64,000 bases of DNA. Origin: Rhizophagus irregularis. Lineage: Eukaryota; Glomeromycota; Glomeromycetes; Glomerales; Glomeraceae. Positions 22,802-34,421 of the stretch are shown in pieces. The notes beneath the pieces were generated by a model. That model did no database searches. It saw only the letters and a list, made by a program, of their open reading frames with translations, and had not been told where the DNA came from. Positions within the stretch are counted from its first letter, which is position 1. Every line of letters begins with the position of its first letter. The DNA lies in NCBI RefSeq assembly GCF_026210795.1, contig NC_089448.1, positions 1,798,001-1,862,000 of the forward strand. The letters are read 5' to 3'. The position numbers and the translations under genes were made by a program.

Positions 22802-23324
22802 TAGGGATGCCAACGGTTGGTTCGATTCGGTTTCGGTTTTAAAATTGCAGTTTTTAACCAAAACCGAACTGACCGCAAAATTGACAAAATCGATTGCAAA
22901 ACTACTGCAAAACCAATAAAATAAAGTTAGAAAGTGTTAAAATTATAGTTTTATTGAATAATGTCCTTTAAATTTACGCAATTTTTTACAATAATAACGC
23001 AAATTTTGCAATTTTTCAGAGAAACGAAAAATCACGTGATCAAACGCGTAAAGTTTTGCCAATAACAGATAATTCAAAATAAGAATACTATATAAAAATA
23101 ATACTAAAGTAACTAAACCCAAATTTTAATGGTATTCTCGATGAAAGAAAACCATTTTTTTCAGAATGAAATTTACAGTTAACCGATCGGCTTTTCGACC
23201 GGTTCTTTTTATATATATAACCGATGGTTACTGTAACCGGTCGGTCTTGGACTGAAACCGAACCGATAACCGAACCAATAAAAACCGGTTATGATCGGTT
23301 ATAACTGAACTTTTGGCATCCCTA
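22802..23324. mobile_element. 523-bp inverted-repeat element (tagggatgccaa ends)
   Basis: Ends tagggatgccaa (22802-22813) and ttggcatcccta (23313-23324). Subterminal cggttggttcgattcggttt is inverted near 23265-23300. The interior is dense in aaccg/cggtt words. There is a TA at each edge but no longer target duplication. It sits exactly where the flank of the LRAT pseudogene stops matching its paralogue. No coding potential. Confidence 0.7.
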
Positions 23325-23536
23325 ATCCTACATCATACAAATTTTTTTGTATATTTTAAGAGTAGATATCAATTTTAATTTTTTGAAAATTCCTGAAACG
23401 AAAGATTTCTTTTATAGATAAAATGGTTCAATTTTAAAAAATTTTCAAAGTATGTAGAATAAAACAAAAATGGTAATACTAAGAAAAGTAAATAATTATA
23501 AGCTGTTAAAGATATCTTTTAAATCAAGTAAATTTT

Positions 23537-24558
23537 CTATTTCTTTTCTTGAAAAATACTTGTCTTGTCTTTAAAAGTTTCTGGAACATTTGAGAAAAAT
23601 TTGTGATAATCTGGCAACAAATAACCCATTAAACTCATGTGTTGGAAAAGTAAGTTATTGTGTTTACATTATGTTTATTATATCCATATTGAATATATTC
23701 TATATTTGTTCTAAAAAAAGGAAATTAATCTGAATAAGTAAATAGGAATATACCATTTCAATAGAATTGAAAGTTGAGCATCATGTAGGTCATAAATTGA
23801 AGTCCGATATTCTATCCAAGTTGAAAAACTTCATAAGAGATGAATACAGGGAAGCCTTCAAATTTTGCTGGTAAGTGTACAGATGTCTCTTCTGATTGAT
23901 CCATGAAGACAACTATAGCTTCCTTATCATCTATCAACGCTTCACACACATATGAAAAAGAAAATTTCTTAAATTGCATCCGAAATTTATCTTTAATCTC
24001 GCCAAGCAATTTAGAGCGGTGAGGATCTAATATTGGTTGGAATTCACGTTCACCAAGTTCTTTTGCTTCATTGTTTTTGATATATATCATAATGCGTTAG
24101 AGAAGATAATTCTTATTTTATTAATATTTCAAATATTTTAATATTCTTTCACATACTGGTTTCTTAACTCAGTAATGCTTCCTTTAATCATGCCCTTATC
24201 TTTGATAGAAACCAATCATAAAGATTTCCAGTAGACAGTATAAAATCTTTAAAGTGGATATCCGATTGGAGAATATACAGCTCGAGGTCAGTTAAACTAT
24301 TACATGACATTTCTATATTTTCAGCAGACGTGAGGATGACAAGGAACTTCTTTTCATAGATATCTTTAATCTAACCCAAAAAAAAATTATGTTCAGAATA
24401 GCTTGTCATAATGATTCACAATAATACTAGTGGTAAATAATACAAACTTTGCACTCATATGTAAATTTTACACCTTAACGGAATCTATCGTATAACAATA
24501 GATTTCCCTGTTCGATATATTTTTCATCATAAAGTTGTTTTAGCGAAATATCAACCAT
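23537..24558 (-). pseudogene. Decayed multi-exon gene of unknown family
   Basis: Coding traces in order on the minus strand: 24558 on (MVDISLKQLYDEKYIEQ), interrupted by TAA at 24475-24477, then a short exon end. An intron ends ggttag before 24372 (IKDIYEKKFLVILTSAENIE). There is a frame change near 24195 (GMIKGSITELRNQYVKEY), then 24090-23830 (EAIVVFMDQSEETSVHLPAK). After a second frame change near 23830 comes FSTWIEYRTSIYDLHDAQLS. Finally, after another intron, SLMGYLLPDYHKFFSN, ending at TAG 23537. The pieces are colinear and each has protein-like composition, so this is a once-functional gene with at least one stop and two frameshifts. I cannot name the family. Confidence 0.55.
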
Positions 24559-24559
24559 A

Positions 24560-25235
24560 ATTACAAATTTTGAATTTTGTGCTGCTAGGAAAGGCTGCTA
24601 GGAAAGGTAAAAGATTCTGATGATTTATTAAAAATTTTATCAGTAGATCGATTGGGGAAATTGAGCCTTAATCAATACTTTTTATGTATTTTCCTTGCAT
24701 AAACTTTTATGCAAATTGTGTAAGATATTGTAATATTGTATCAATATTAATTATTATTAAAATTAAGGTTTAAACCAACTAAAATTGTATCATTTAAGCA
24801 TATAATTCTAATTGTTATACAAATTTAGTAAACACTAATATTTTTTAGTCATAATAGTACTATTGATTACTCATAATGAAATGAATCCAAAATCTCTAAG
24901 AATTACTAACCAAATTTTATCTTGTTTAAACCTAATATCATGTATAAATTAATAAACTTATCAAATTTGAGGTTAATACAGATTTATTTTAAAAAATAAT
25001 AGGATGCAACATGTGATATTTTTATTATATGTTTATATTTTATAATACAAAATTTCTTAGTTATTAACCAATATGATCAAAATCAATATATGTATTTTAA
25101 TTAAAAAAATGATATGGTAAAACATACTTAGTAAAAGCATTATTAGAATATTCAAGTAACTTATCTTAATTAAATTATGTCTTTGCAGTCAGTTTCTGGG
25201 CTTAAATTGGTGCAATAACATGTGAAACAAATTTC
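24560..25235. other. AT-rich intergenic region
   Basis: A local duplication gtgctgctaggaaaggctgc (about 24580-24606). No gene or inverted element seen. Confidence 0.4.
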
Positions 25236-25472
25236 TGTAAGATATAAAAAGAACATGATGCGCATAAATGATGTAAGTTGACGTAAATCATCTCATAAGC
25301 CTTACTATTCATTTCATCGATCAGGAATGGAAAATGCAACATTTTCTTTTGGATATTATTTCATTTAATAGAAATAATTATTGCGTAAAGTTGACATAAT
25401 AGTAAAAAACTAAAAATATAATTTCGGTTATGTTGGCGTTAAGTTGATTAATTTATCTTGCTCATTTACCAG
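25236..25472. repeat. Dispersed repeat, partner of 17505-17627
   Basis: Same order of shared words as the 17.5 kb copy, with an additional middle segment of about 110 bases containing paired aagttgacgtaaatc/gtaaagttgacata words. Confidence 0.6.
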
Positions 25473-25689
25473 TTTATGACCCTCGGGCATGTCTCGTGTA
25501 GATAATGTTAAAGTGCGTATAACTTTTAGATACTGGCTGGCATTATTATAATTCCGGCCCCTGAAAGAGATGCTTAGAGCTAATAGTAAATTTTTTTGCT
25601 ACGCCTTACCTATAAAGGGTAATATTGTTACACAATTACTAAAATATAAAATAATGAAATTTTTTTTTTAAAAAAAAAAGGAAAAAAAA

Positions 25690-27041
25690 ATGGTTTTCAA
25701 CGAAGATATACTTTCTCAAATATTTGAAGAAATAGATGATAAAAATTCTCTCTATTCATGCCTTTTTGTTAATAGAACTTGGTGTGTAACAGCTGTACCA
25801 ATTTTATGGAGAAACCCTAATCCTCATTATAATTTTAATCTTTTTGTTTTATATATCTTTTATTCTATTAAATCAATGAAAGTATTATTTGATATATTAC
25901 TTTTACTACATTTATTAGAGGAATCAAGAGATACTTTTAAAAACCAAGGAATTGATATTAATTATCTTATCACAGAAAAATATAAGCGTCCTTTATTTAA
26001 TTATGTTAATTTCTGGAAATATTTGAATTTAACATTTATAGACAATATGATTTATAATAGTGGGATTAAAAGTCCAAGGTATCTATTATGAGAAACGAGA
26101 TATTAAAGTTATTCGTTAATAAAAATATAAGCTTTATTCATCTTACTATTTTAAAGAATTCAAGTTATAAACTACAGAATACAGAATATCAATTACATCA
26201 TATTTCAGGATTTGAATGTTGCTTTTCAAAACTTGAACCCATTCATTGTAATAATGTTATCATCGATAATATTTTGGAAGAATTAGTTAAAATATGTAAA
26301 TCAATTAAGAAGCTAAGATTCGATATTATTTGTCAAACTGTTGATTAAGCATGCAGATACTATTCAATGTTTGAAAATTAATCGTATACCTATTTTGGGG
26401 CATAAGACTTATTTTGTAGATTTATTAAGGTTAGAAATTGTGTTTAGCAGATTTCGGGACGGTTTATATGTAGAAAATTTATCATTATATATTTTAAAAA
26501 TTTTAAAATTTCGATTAGTTTCATCTTATATTATGACAAAAATAATGGAAAACACAAAGGGACACCTTTCTGAAATTAGCTTATTTTATAATGATTATAT
26601 TTATGATTATGGAATTAAAAAAATTATACAAGCAATATATATCAAAATTGTCCAAATCTTAAATATTTTAAATTATCATATAATATTGAATTACTTATCT
26701 CAGAATTGGAAAATTTATTAATTAATTGTAAATTTTTAAATGGATTAGTAATTGATAATTCTTATATGGACGAACTATTTATATTATTGACTAAATCATC
26801 GCCAATTACTTTGTTCAAGTTTGAATTTTTTACTTATTGGGTTAATTTGAAATATATAAAATTATTTCTTGACAATTGGAAAGATAGAAACCCTATGTTA
26901 TTAAAATTAAATATAAGAGACAAGGAAATAAAGCAGCAATTAGAAGATTTAGTCAAAGAATATAAAGTAAGAGGAGTAATTAAAAAATATTCCATTGGTC
27001 ATAGTAAAATAAATATTAATGAAGATTTTAATTGGAATTAA
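25690..27041 (+). pseudogene. F-box/leucine-rich protein pseudogene (paralogue of 44625-46097)
   Basis: Starts MVFNEDILSQIFEEIDDKNS with a good F-box (residues about 1-45, ending PILWRNP) and runs parallel to the intact 490-residue gene at 44625-46097. A one-base deletion near 26070 breaks the frame after YNSGI. About 38 codons are missing at 26343 between ICQT and LIKHADT. Another frame change lies near 26640-26710 before ENLLINCKFLNG, after which the C-terminal leucine-rich part reads to 27041 (RGVIKKYS). The upstream 60 bases also match the intact gene's upstream region (gttacacaa...ctaaaatata). It is not a functional gene unless the breaks are assembly errors. Confidence 0.85.
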
Positions 27042-27597
27042 AAAATTTTTATACATAAAATTGTTATGTATTGAATATTATTATGTTTTCTGTAAGAAAT
27101 TAGTATTAAATATTATAAGTTTAAAAAGTTTTAGTAATTATATAAAGAATTACTCATAATCACTTAGTATTCTAACAAAAAGTTCCTTGAATCAAATATA
27201 TAATAATAAAGTGTAATTGATAAAGCTCTTTTCACCTGCTCAGACAATTCTTAAAGGTATCTCTAAAAAAGATGCAACTTGTTTTAAATCATAATAAGCA
27301 ACAAAATTTACTATACTAATTTTGATTCTAATCTGTACATTCATGATTCCTTCTATTCTTGAGGAGTTTTGATGAAAAAACGTATTATAGTAATATAAAT
27401 AATTGTTAGAAATATACTATCAAAGATGAGGATGAGCATTTATTGAATTGTTAAATAACTTCATCCAAGACTATATTGTTTTGCAAATTTACTACCCCAT
27501 TTTTATTATATAGATAAAAGAATGATTATGCATCGCTCCGTGTGTTACGGTGCAAATTTATGAAGGAATTTTCCTCCTTCTGTTAGTAATTTCAATA

Positions 27598-27800
27598 AGT
27601 CAATGAAAATATTATTCAATGTAATACTTTTACATTTATCAGAAGAATCAAGAGAATCAAGGAAACCTATATTACTAGGTTTAAACAACGAAAGTTATTG
27701 TAACGAGACAATAAAGCAACAATTATTAAAAGATTTAGCCCAATATAAAAGCAAAAGAATTAAAAAAAATATTTCATTGGCATTTCTGAAGATTTTGAGT
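27598..27800 (+). pseudogene. Second F-box/LRR gene fragment with internal deletion
   Basis: Reads KSMKILFNVILLHLSEESRE, equivalent to residues about 75-95 of the F-box-A family, then jumps directly to RKPILLGLNN...ETIKQQLLKDLAQYK, equivalent to the extreme C-terminus. About 350 codons are lost between. It lies 560 bases after the first pseudogene and may be part of a tandem duplication. 27042-27597 has nothing else. Confidence 0.65.
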
Positions 27801-27872
27801 GATTTTATAAGATATTTTTTTTTATGCATAGATAATTGTTATTTTATATTTGATAATATTCTTATTTTATAA

Positions 27873-28370
27873 ACTTATTAAATGTAATATTTGCGATACT
27901 TGCGATATTTGTAATACCGATATTTACTATAACAACTCTCCATCCAGAGTTAAATTATTAATCATCTCGTCATAATTATCACTACTCACGAAATAAATGA
28001 TATTCCCCTTTATATAATTAGGTTTTATTTATATATTGATATTTAATAATTCGACATTGCTGTTTACAAAATATTTATAATTTAAAAAGTACAGTGTATT
28101 GCGAAATGTGATGGTATTCAAAGCCTTATATAACCAACTTTTCTTAAAATTATCATTATATATGCGATGCTACTTACAGTACACGTGCTAGTCGATCAGA
28201 AAGACAATTTCAGTCGAAATTATAAACATAATTATTACTTCTTAATAACTTACTGAGAATTTAAAGAAATTGGATTGAAATTAATAATCTTTAAATGTTA
28301 ATAATATTTAAAAATATTTGTATACAAAAAAATATTTCAATACTTACATTAAATTTCAAATATAATAAAG
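27873..28370. other. Intergenic region between convergent F-box sequences
   Basis: AT-rich with no gene. Position 28355-28375 has aataaa-like words suited to a 3' end for the minus-strand gene that follows. Confidence 0.35.
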
Positions 28371-29846
28371 TTAATAGTTAATTTGATCTATATTAGGTAC
28401 ATATTTAAAATCTTTAATTACTCCATTACTTTTATATTTATCAATCAATCTTGTATAATCCTCTCCTATGTAAATAGAATCAATAGTAAGTATAGAAAGT
28501 GCAGGTCTACATCTCCATTTTTTAAAGAATTCCTCCAAATTTTTTAAAGAAAATCTAAATTCATCACCAAATCTAAATTCTTTTAAATTAGTTGGTGCTG
28601 ATTTAACTAATACTTTTAATAATTCTTCTCCATTTTTTAAAATTTTCTCATTACTAATTTCTGTTTCAAACGTAACTACTAATAATGACTTCAAATTTTT
28701 ACAAACTTTTAGTAATTCTTCAAATTCAGCGAAATGTTCCTTTGATGACAAAAAAATAATAGACAAATATTCAATTAAAGGACAATTTTTATAAATTGCA
28801 CGAATAAAATTTAGAGAATTTTCAGGATAATTACACTCGATAGAATCATAAGGTCTAAATAAAATTTTTTTAAGACGTCCTCCACCATTTTCAATTATAT
28901 TAGAAAATATATTTAAACTATTATATTCTATATTAAGGATTTCTAATTCATGAAAAGCCTGAATTTTCAATTGCTTTAAATTTTCTAGAGTAAAATAAAG
29001 AAAATCTTCAATTATTAATGTTTTTAATTTATAGAATTTTGAAAGTATCTCTTGTAATAATGTGTGTCCAATATCATCTACATATTTGATGAATATTCTT
29101 AAATAATTGAGACTGTATGCCTTCTTTTCTAGAGCAAGAAGAATTTCTTCATAAGGATCTTCATCAAGATAATCATCATAAAGATCATCTACCCATTCAA
29201 AATGCTTTAAATTTTTCTGAACTTCAATCAATTTAGCAATTCCATTATTAGGTCGTGTTTCTATATTATCAATGATAAATCTTTGTATATATTGACAGAA
29301 TTGTGATAGTCCATAAAAGTATGATGAATCAATAGACGTATCACATCTTAATTCACAAAGCGATTCAAGGCGAATCTTAGATTCCGGAAAATAAAATATT
29401 TGATGTTTAATTGATTTCATATCTAAATACTTCAATTCTGGACATTTTTTCATAAAAAGATAGTAAAACTCTTGCTGTATAAAAAATTGATTATAAGTTG
29501 AAGATGATCCAATAGAAATTATACTATTTATAGTGTTTACATTGATACTTCTGCAAAAGGATAAATAATCAAATAAGAGTGATTTGTCTAAAACTGGAGG
29601 TAATTGAATTCTTTGTTCTGTTACGAATTTTTTAATATTATCAAATATATAGTGAGAAATAATGATGTATAGATAACTTTTTTTTCTATAATTAATACCA
29701 CTATAGGACCAGGGGTTCCTCCATAAAACTGGAACTGCAACTTCACACCAAAGTCTATTAACCATTAGGCATGAAAAGAGGGATTTTGAATCATCTTGTA
29801 ATTCTTCAAATATTAGCAAAAGAACATCTTTATTAAGAAAGGACAT
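28371..29846 (-). CDS. F-box/leucine-rich repeat protein (type B, copy 1)
   Basis: Single-exon gene, 491 residues from the ATG at 29846 (MSFLNKDVLLLIFEEL). The frame extends four codons further only through a TTG. The F-box spans about residues 1-45 and includes the usual WCEVAVPVLWRNPW end, which would bind Skp1 in an SCF ubiquitin ligase. The rest is a string of irregular leucine-rich repeats (for example LKHFEWVDD, LKTLIIEDF, LEILNIEYNSL, IEYLSIIFLS, LKEFRFGDE) that would select substrates. It aligns over its full length with 52420-53913 and less closely with the F-box-A genes. Such families are greatly expanded in glomeromycetes. No break seen. Confidence 0.9.
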   Translation of the reverse strand: MSFLNKDVLLLIFEELQDDSKSLFSCLMVNRLWCEVAVPVLWRNPWSYSGINYRKKSYLYIIISHYIFDNIKKFVTEQRIQLPPVLDKSLLFDYLSFCRSINVNTINSIISIGSSSTYNQFFIQQEFYYLFMKKCPELKYLDMKSIKHQIFYFPESKIRLESLCELRCDTSIDSSYFYGLSQFCQYIQRFIIDNIETRPNNGIAKLIEVQKNLKHFEWVDDLYDDYLDEDPYEEILLALEKKAYSLNYLRIFIKYVDDIGHTLLQEILSKFYKLKTLIIEDFLYFTLENLKQLKIQAFHELEILNIEYNSLNIFSNIIENGGGRLKKILFRPYDSIECNYPENSLNFIRAIYKNCPLIEYLSIIFLSSKEHFAEFEELLKVCKNLKSLLVVTFETEISNEKILKNGEELLKVLVKSAPTNLKEFRFGDEFRFSLKNLEEFFKKWRCRPALSILTIDSIYIGEDYTRLIDKYKSNGVIKDFKYVPNIDQINY

Positions 29847-29859
29847 TTTTTTATTCAAA

Positions 29860-31137
29860 AATAAATAAATAAATAAATAAAGCGTTTAAGTTGTAAAAGA
29901 ATTTTTAAATATCAAAAAAAAAATTTTTTCCATTTATGTAATAAAATACCGGAATCGAATTCCGTCAATTTGTCCAAATTGGGTTATTCTGTGTACCATA
30001 GGGCATAGGATTATCACATACATTATGTCATTTTGATCAATGATTTACAACATTAATAAATAAACATATATATTACGATAATGGTGTAGTTAGCCGAAAA
30101 ACGGGACCGAATTCCTGATTGGCGATCATCCGGACCCGGTTTAATCGCAGAAAACCCTCTGGAATTCCACGACGATCTACGCCTGACACGTTGTGGCCAA
30201 TTATTTTTCGTAATATTAATATTACGCCCAAATATCTGGTTTTAAGATTTTATTGTTGTACATCGTCATGTGCCGAATGGATTATCACCAACTACCCCAA
30301 CGGCACCCAGAAAATTCTTCGAACTCGGCCGGCGTTATGCACTGACACGTGATCGAAGAATTTAGAATGTGATGAATAAAACGTGACAAATAGAATTTCA
30401 TCTACTTGAAAAATCTAAGTCCCTCAGATAAATATAAACAGTGAAACTCGGACAGGGTGTGACGATGTGATAAATAAAAACAGATCACGTGATCTAAGAA
30501 TTTTTCTGGGTGCTGTTGGGTTATATGTTATGATACGGATTTTTGTAAAATTATCTTCTAAAAATATTTTAAAGTTTAAAAATTCCGTATACATTCCGTA
30601 TGATTAATTTTTTCTGTATACATTTCTTATACATTAGTTTTTTTAAAAAATGTTCAAAAATGAATTGCTTATTAAATATACGGAATTTGTATACGGAATC
30701 TATAGAAACGTACAAAAAATGTATACAAAACGTATCCTTTCCGTATACATATTTCTTATAGGGTGTCTTCTTACTTTGTTAAAAAAAAACTTTAAAAGAA
30801 CACTATTATATTGATGTACGACACTTTAGTCGAATTTTTTTCAACTATTTTTGTAGCACTTCTTTTTTCGATATCTTTTTACTTCCTGATAAAAACCTCA
30901 ACAAAAAATAGAGACACACAAAATAAGAAAATTTATATCTCTTTTGTATAACTTTTTTTTCTCTTGACCTGCATGAAATTGCATTGTCAACTATTAAAAT
31001 CGTAATTATGAAAAATTTAATCTTCGAGTAATTATTTAATGGGAAGGATTTGGAATATTTTTTTTACTTCAATATGAAATTTATAACAAATTTTGGATAA
31101 GGACACATACTGGTTACTAATATATTATTATTTATTA
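29860..31137. other. Intergenic region with weak inverted repeats
   Basis: Around 30090-30530 short inverted words recur: cccaacggcacccagaaaat at 30296 against ttttctgggtgctgttggg at 30502. Words like gatcacgtgatc also appear. From 30540 to 30770 atacggaatt/gtatacattc repeats dominate. The frame at 30119-30352 lies inside this and shows no protein character. Confidence 0.45.
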
Positions 31138-31142
31138 CAAGG

Positions 31143-31744
31143 TAGTGATTGTATCCGGTAAGTATCCGGATAAAAAAATTCGTCACCGTTAAGGATTTTC
31201 ATATCTGGATATCTGTTTAAATAAACCGGATAACATCCGGATAGCATCCGGATAAACCCGTTAATTTCGCGGATAGCTAAAGGATTTTTTAATGGTTTCT
31301 TAGCAGATATCTGAAAATAATCCGTCAATATCATGTATCAATTGTATAAATTTTAAATCCAAGTAATTTAATTATATATTATCGGTTTGACGGGACCGTT
31401 CATGCAATTTTTATAATAAACTCCCGTTACTATCCAATAATTTTATTATTATGCTAATACATAGTAATTAATATTACTGTTTAGTAAGACTGTAAGAGTT
31501 AAATAAAATCAAAAAAGAAATCAGTCACGGGCTTAAACACGAGTTTAATAAAGTTTGAGTATAAGTAAGAATTAAATTAATGTAATCCAAAAAATTTAAT
31601 TGGTAAACGGTGAACCGGAGTCACGTGATACTCATGATACTCATCCGGATCGTCAACTAAAAAAAAATCTATCCGGGATATCCATTTTTATCGGATATCC
31701 TTTAGCTTAACCGGATATGATGAATCCGGATACAATCATTACTA
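31143..31744. mobile_element. 602-bp inverted-repeat element with caagg target duplication
   Basis: Ends tagtgattgtatccgg (31143-31158) and ccggatacaatcattacta (31726-31744). The 5-mer caagg abuts both sides (31138-31142, 31745-31749). The interior repeats atccggat/ggatatcc motifs and carries no transposase. The open frame at 31128-31334 is inside the left arm. Confidence 0.75.
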
Positions 31745-31749
31745 CAAGG

Positions 31750-32549
31750 AGCAATTGATTACACGCGTACCGACAATTTTGATAATTCAAGATTCCCCCT
31801 CCGGGAGGAAAAAGTCACTGTGGCAATAGATATATTGCTCATTGTACTTTTAACTCTTGATTATGAAGGGAGTACATATTGCTATCAGGGTTGCACATTA
31901 ATAAATGGATTCTTTTATCTTTGTAATTTGTCTTTTGTTAACTCATGATAATATTATGTGCAAATGATATTATAAAATTCCTTTTTATTATTTTATTTAT
32001 TTGTTTAATAATTTTTATTACGATAATATTTTTTTTTCAACAAATCTTGTCTATATCATATGACATAAGCAGGTTAAATTTTGTTCCTGGTTTAACTTTT
32101 ACGTACTTTTATGTCGTAGATATAATGTAACATGAAATTATAATATACTGTAATATAAAATACTAATAAAGTACTTTTTGAAATGAAAGAATGATAAAAA
32201 ATAAATTCTAAGTAAAAAAATTTTTAAAATTACTGCGTCATATCCTATTCATAAATAAACTTCTTGTTTATATAATTATATAAACCAGAAGATCGTCATA
32301 CGAAATTCTGAAAATATCAGTGAATGATTTTTTTAAAAAAAATTAATAATTATCGTACGTGTATTTCTTTTTCTTTTTTCTCACAATGGATAATGGATTT
32401 TTTTGTCTTGTTTGATGGTCAATTTCAATATTCAAAAAAGTCAAACAATTATATTCGGTATTTATCTCTTTGCAAAAAAAAAAGAAAAACAATTATTAAT
32501 AATTAACATAACTAACTTTTAATATTGTCATTAGTATTCATTCTTTAAA
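31750..32549. other. AT-rich intergenic region
   Basis: A short hairpin ccccctccgggaggaa (about 31795-31810). Hydrophobic frames at 31945 and 32324 are low-complexity T-rich translations. No gene supported. Confidence 0.4.
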
Positions 32550-33810
32550 TATCCCTGACAGTTTTATTTATTCAGAAAAGTGTCAATCTAAATATACAAA
32601 ACTGGTAGCAACATCTTTTATCACGGCTCTCAATGATGCGTTGAAATGTTTGGCAGAATATGCAAGCAATATACCTTCAATAATTCTTGATACGTTGCAA
32701 CTTATTTTTTGATATGGATTATCGCGAATTTGATATAAAGGGCAATCCTAATATTTAATTTCGTCATTTTCGTGCGCATACCGAAGACAAAATAGATAAT
32801 AATTGGATTCGTGGACTTACTAATATGCTCAACAATTTAATAGAGTACAGAAAGAATGTGATATCGCCGGTACGATAAACAATTCATTTGTATAAGTTAC
32901 CATTCTATTAACTAATTCCAAATTGTTTCTTTTTTTACGAGTTATGTTTCTAAATATTGGCCGATCGCAGTGTCTCTATTGACTTTTTTGTACTTTTTAT
33001 TATTTGGAAAAAACATATCGATATACACAAGTCGAATATAATAATTTCCAAATAGATTTGAGACATATCTTGGACAATTACGTGAAATTTCGAAGAAAAA
33101 ACAACAAAAGACTTCATTGGTAAAAAAAAAAAATTCTTTGGGGTTTCAACAAAAATAAAAATGTTTTTGTTTAAACAATATTAACATTATAGATTAGCTA
33201 ACATCGAGTTTCTCCAAGGTCACTTAGAAAATTTTGTAATATATTTGTAGGAAATACATGATTTATTAGAAACTCAATTAGAAGAATTAAATAATAAGTA
33301 AGATAATGAAACGTTTAAAGCCGCCGGATATTGCAATTGGGTAGGCATTTGATTATTTTTTATTATATGGATTCAAAATTGATTGGCCAATTTCTTAAAA
33401 ATTTCTTTTCTCCAGCGATGTATCTTCCATTATTGCGATTGCAACATTTAATTTAGGTAATTTGAAGGTATGTATAGTAACAATTTGACAAATGAGATTC
33501 GAATAATTTATTTAAACAAACAAACAATTTTATATTTCAGAAATTTGCTAGTGCTATTTCTAGTAGAGTATTTGGTGGTACGGCGTTACATAAAATTATC
33601 AATATAAAAAGACTTCAGAAATTTATTGGTGAACATAATGAAGTTCAAAAAACTATCAAAGGTCCACAAGAATTCTTGAACGTAGTACAAAAAATATGTA
33701 GATGATGTTTAAGTTGACCGACTCAGAAATTCCATTCATTTTTTACCAATTTAAAACATTTCATGATAAAGTCGACGAATTTCAAACGAAAATCGTAAAA
33801 AAACAATAAT
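32550..33810 (+). pseudogene. Decayed multi-exon helical protein gene
   Basis: Colinear coding traces: 32550-32700 (KLVATSFITALNDALKCLAE), 32700-32755 (DYREFDIKGNP, other frame), 32775-32870 (WIRGLTNMLNNLIEYRKN), 33040-33120 (ETYLGQLREISKKKQQK), 33193-33350 (ANIEFLQGHLENF, IHDLLETQLEELNNK, with stops), 33417-33470 (VSSIIAIATFNLGNLK) and 33541-33705 (FASAISSRVFGGTALHK). A final shifted piece, LTDSEIPFIFYQFK, runs to 33810. Most pieces look helical or coiled-coil. In-frame stops and phase mismatches mean it is broken. I do not recognise the family. Confidence 0.5.
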
Positions 33811-34421
33811 ATTTATTTTTTATGTATTTCGATTTGTTTTACATATTTTTTTTCACCAGCTTTTTTCTTCAATTTTATTGTGATATTTTTTATATTATTT
33901 AAACTTTTATTTTATGTAATATATGAAATATGTACTTTATATTTATAACGATATGAATATAAGAATTGTATAAATAAACAATAAAGTTAGCTATAAATAA
34001 TTTGTGGAATATAAATTGCGGTATTGCTTGGGATAGTACTGTACAAACGTTTTCGTTATATGTTTGACATTTTTTTCATGCGAAAATTTTATTGAACGAC
34101 CAAAACAATTTCAATGTCAACGTGCAAAGTATGATCATACGATCATTCGGTTTATAAAAGATTTGAGTTTAATCCAATTATTCGAGTTAAGCTCAAGACG
34201 AGTTTGGGTTATTTAAATATTCAACTTATATACACAAAAGTTGGTTATATAATTACTCGGACCATTGGACGTAAGGAGTACCGAGTGTTATTTCATACAT
34301 GGCATTAAGTAATAACATGATTCAATTTTATTCCAATATATTTATTAATTGTAAAAGTTTAGAAGAAGGATGTTATAAAGTTTAAAAATCAAGATTAATA
34401 TGTAATTGTAAATTATAAATT

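Noticed and set aside
29847-29858. Four-codon extension of the F-box B gene
   Set aside because: Starts with TTG; the ATG at 29846 aligns with the paralogue's start.
31945-32130. Hydrophobic 61-codon frame
   Set aside because: Poly-T translation (Ile/Phe/Leu) typical of this background.
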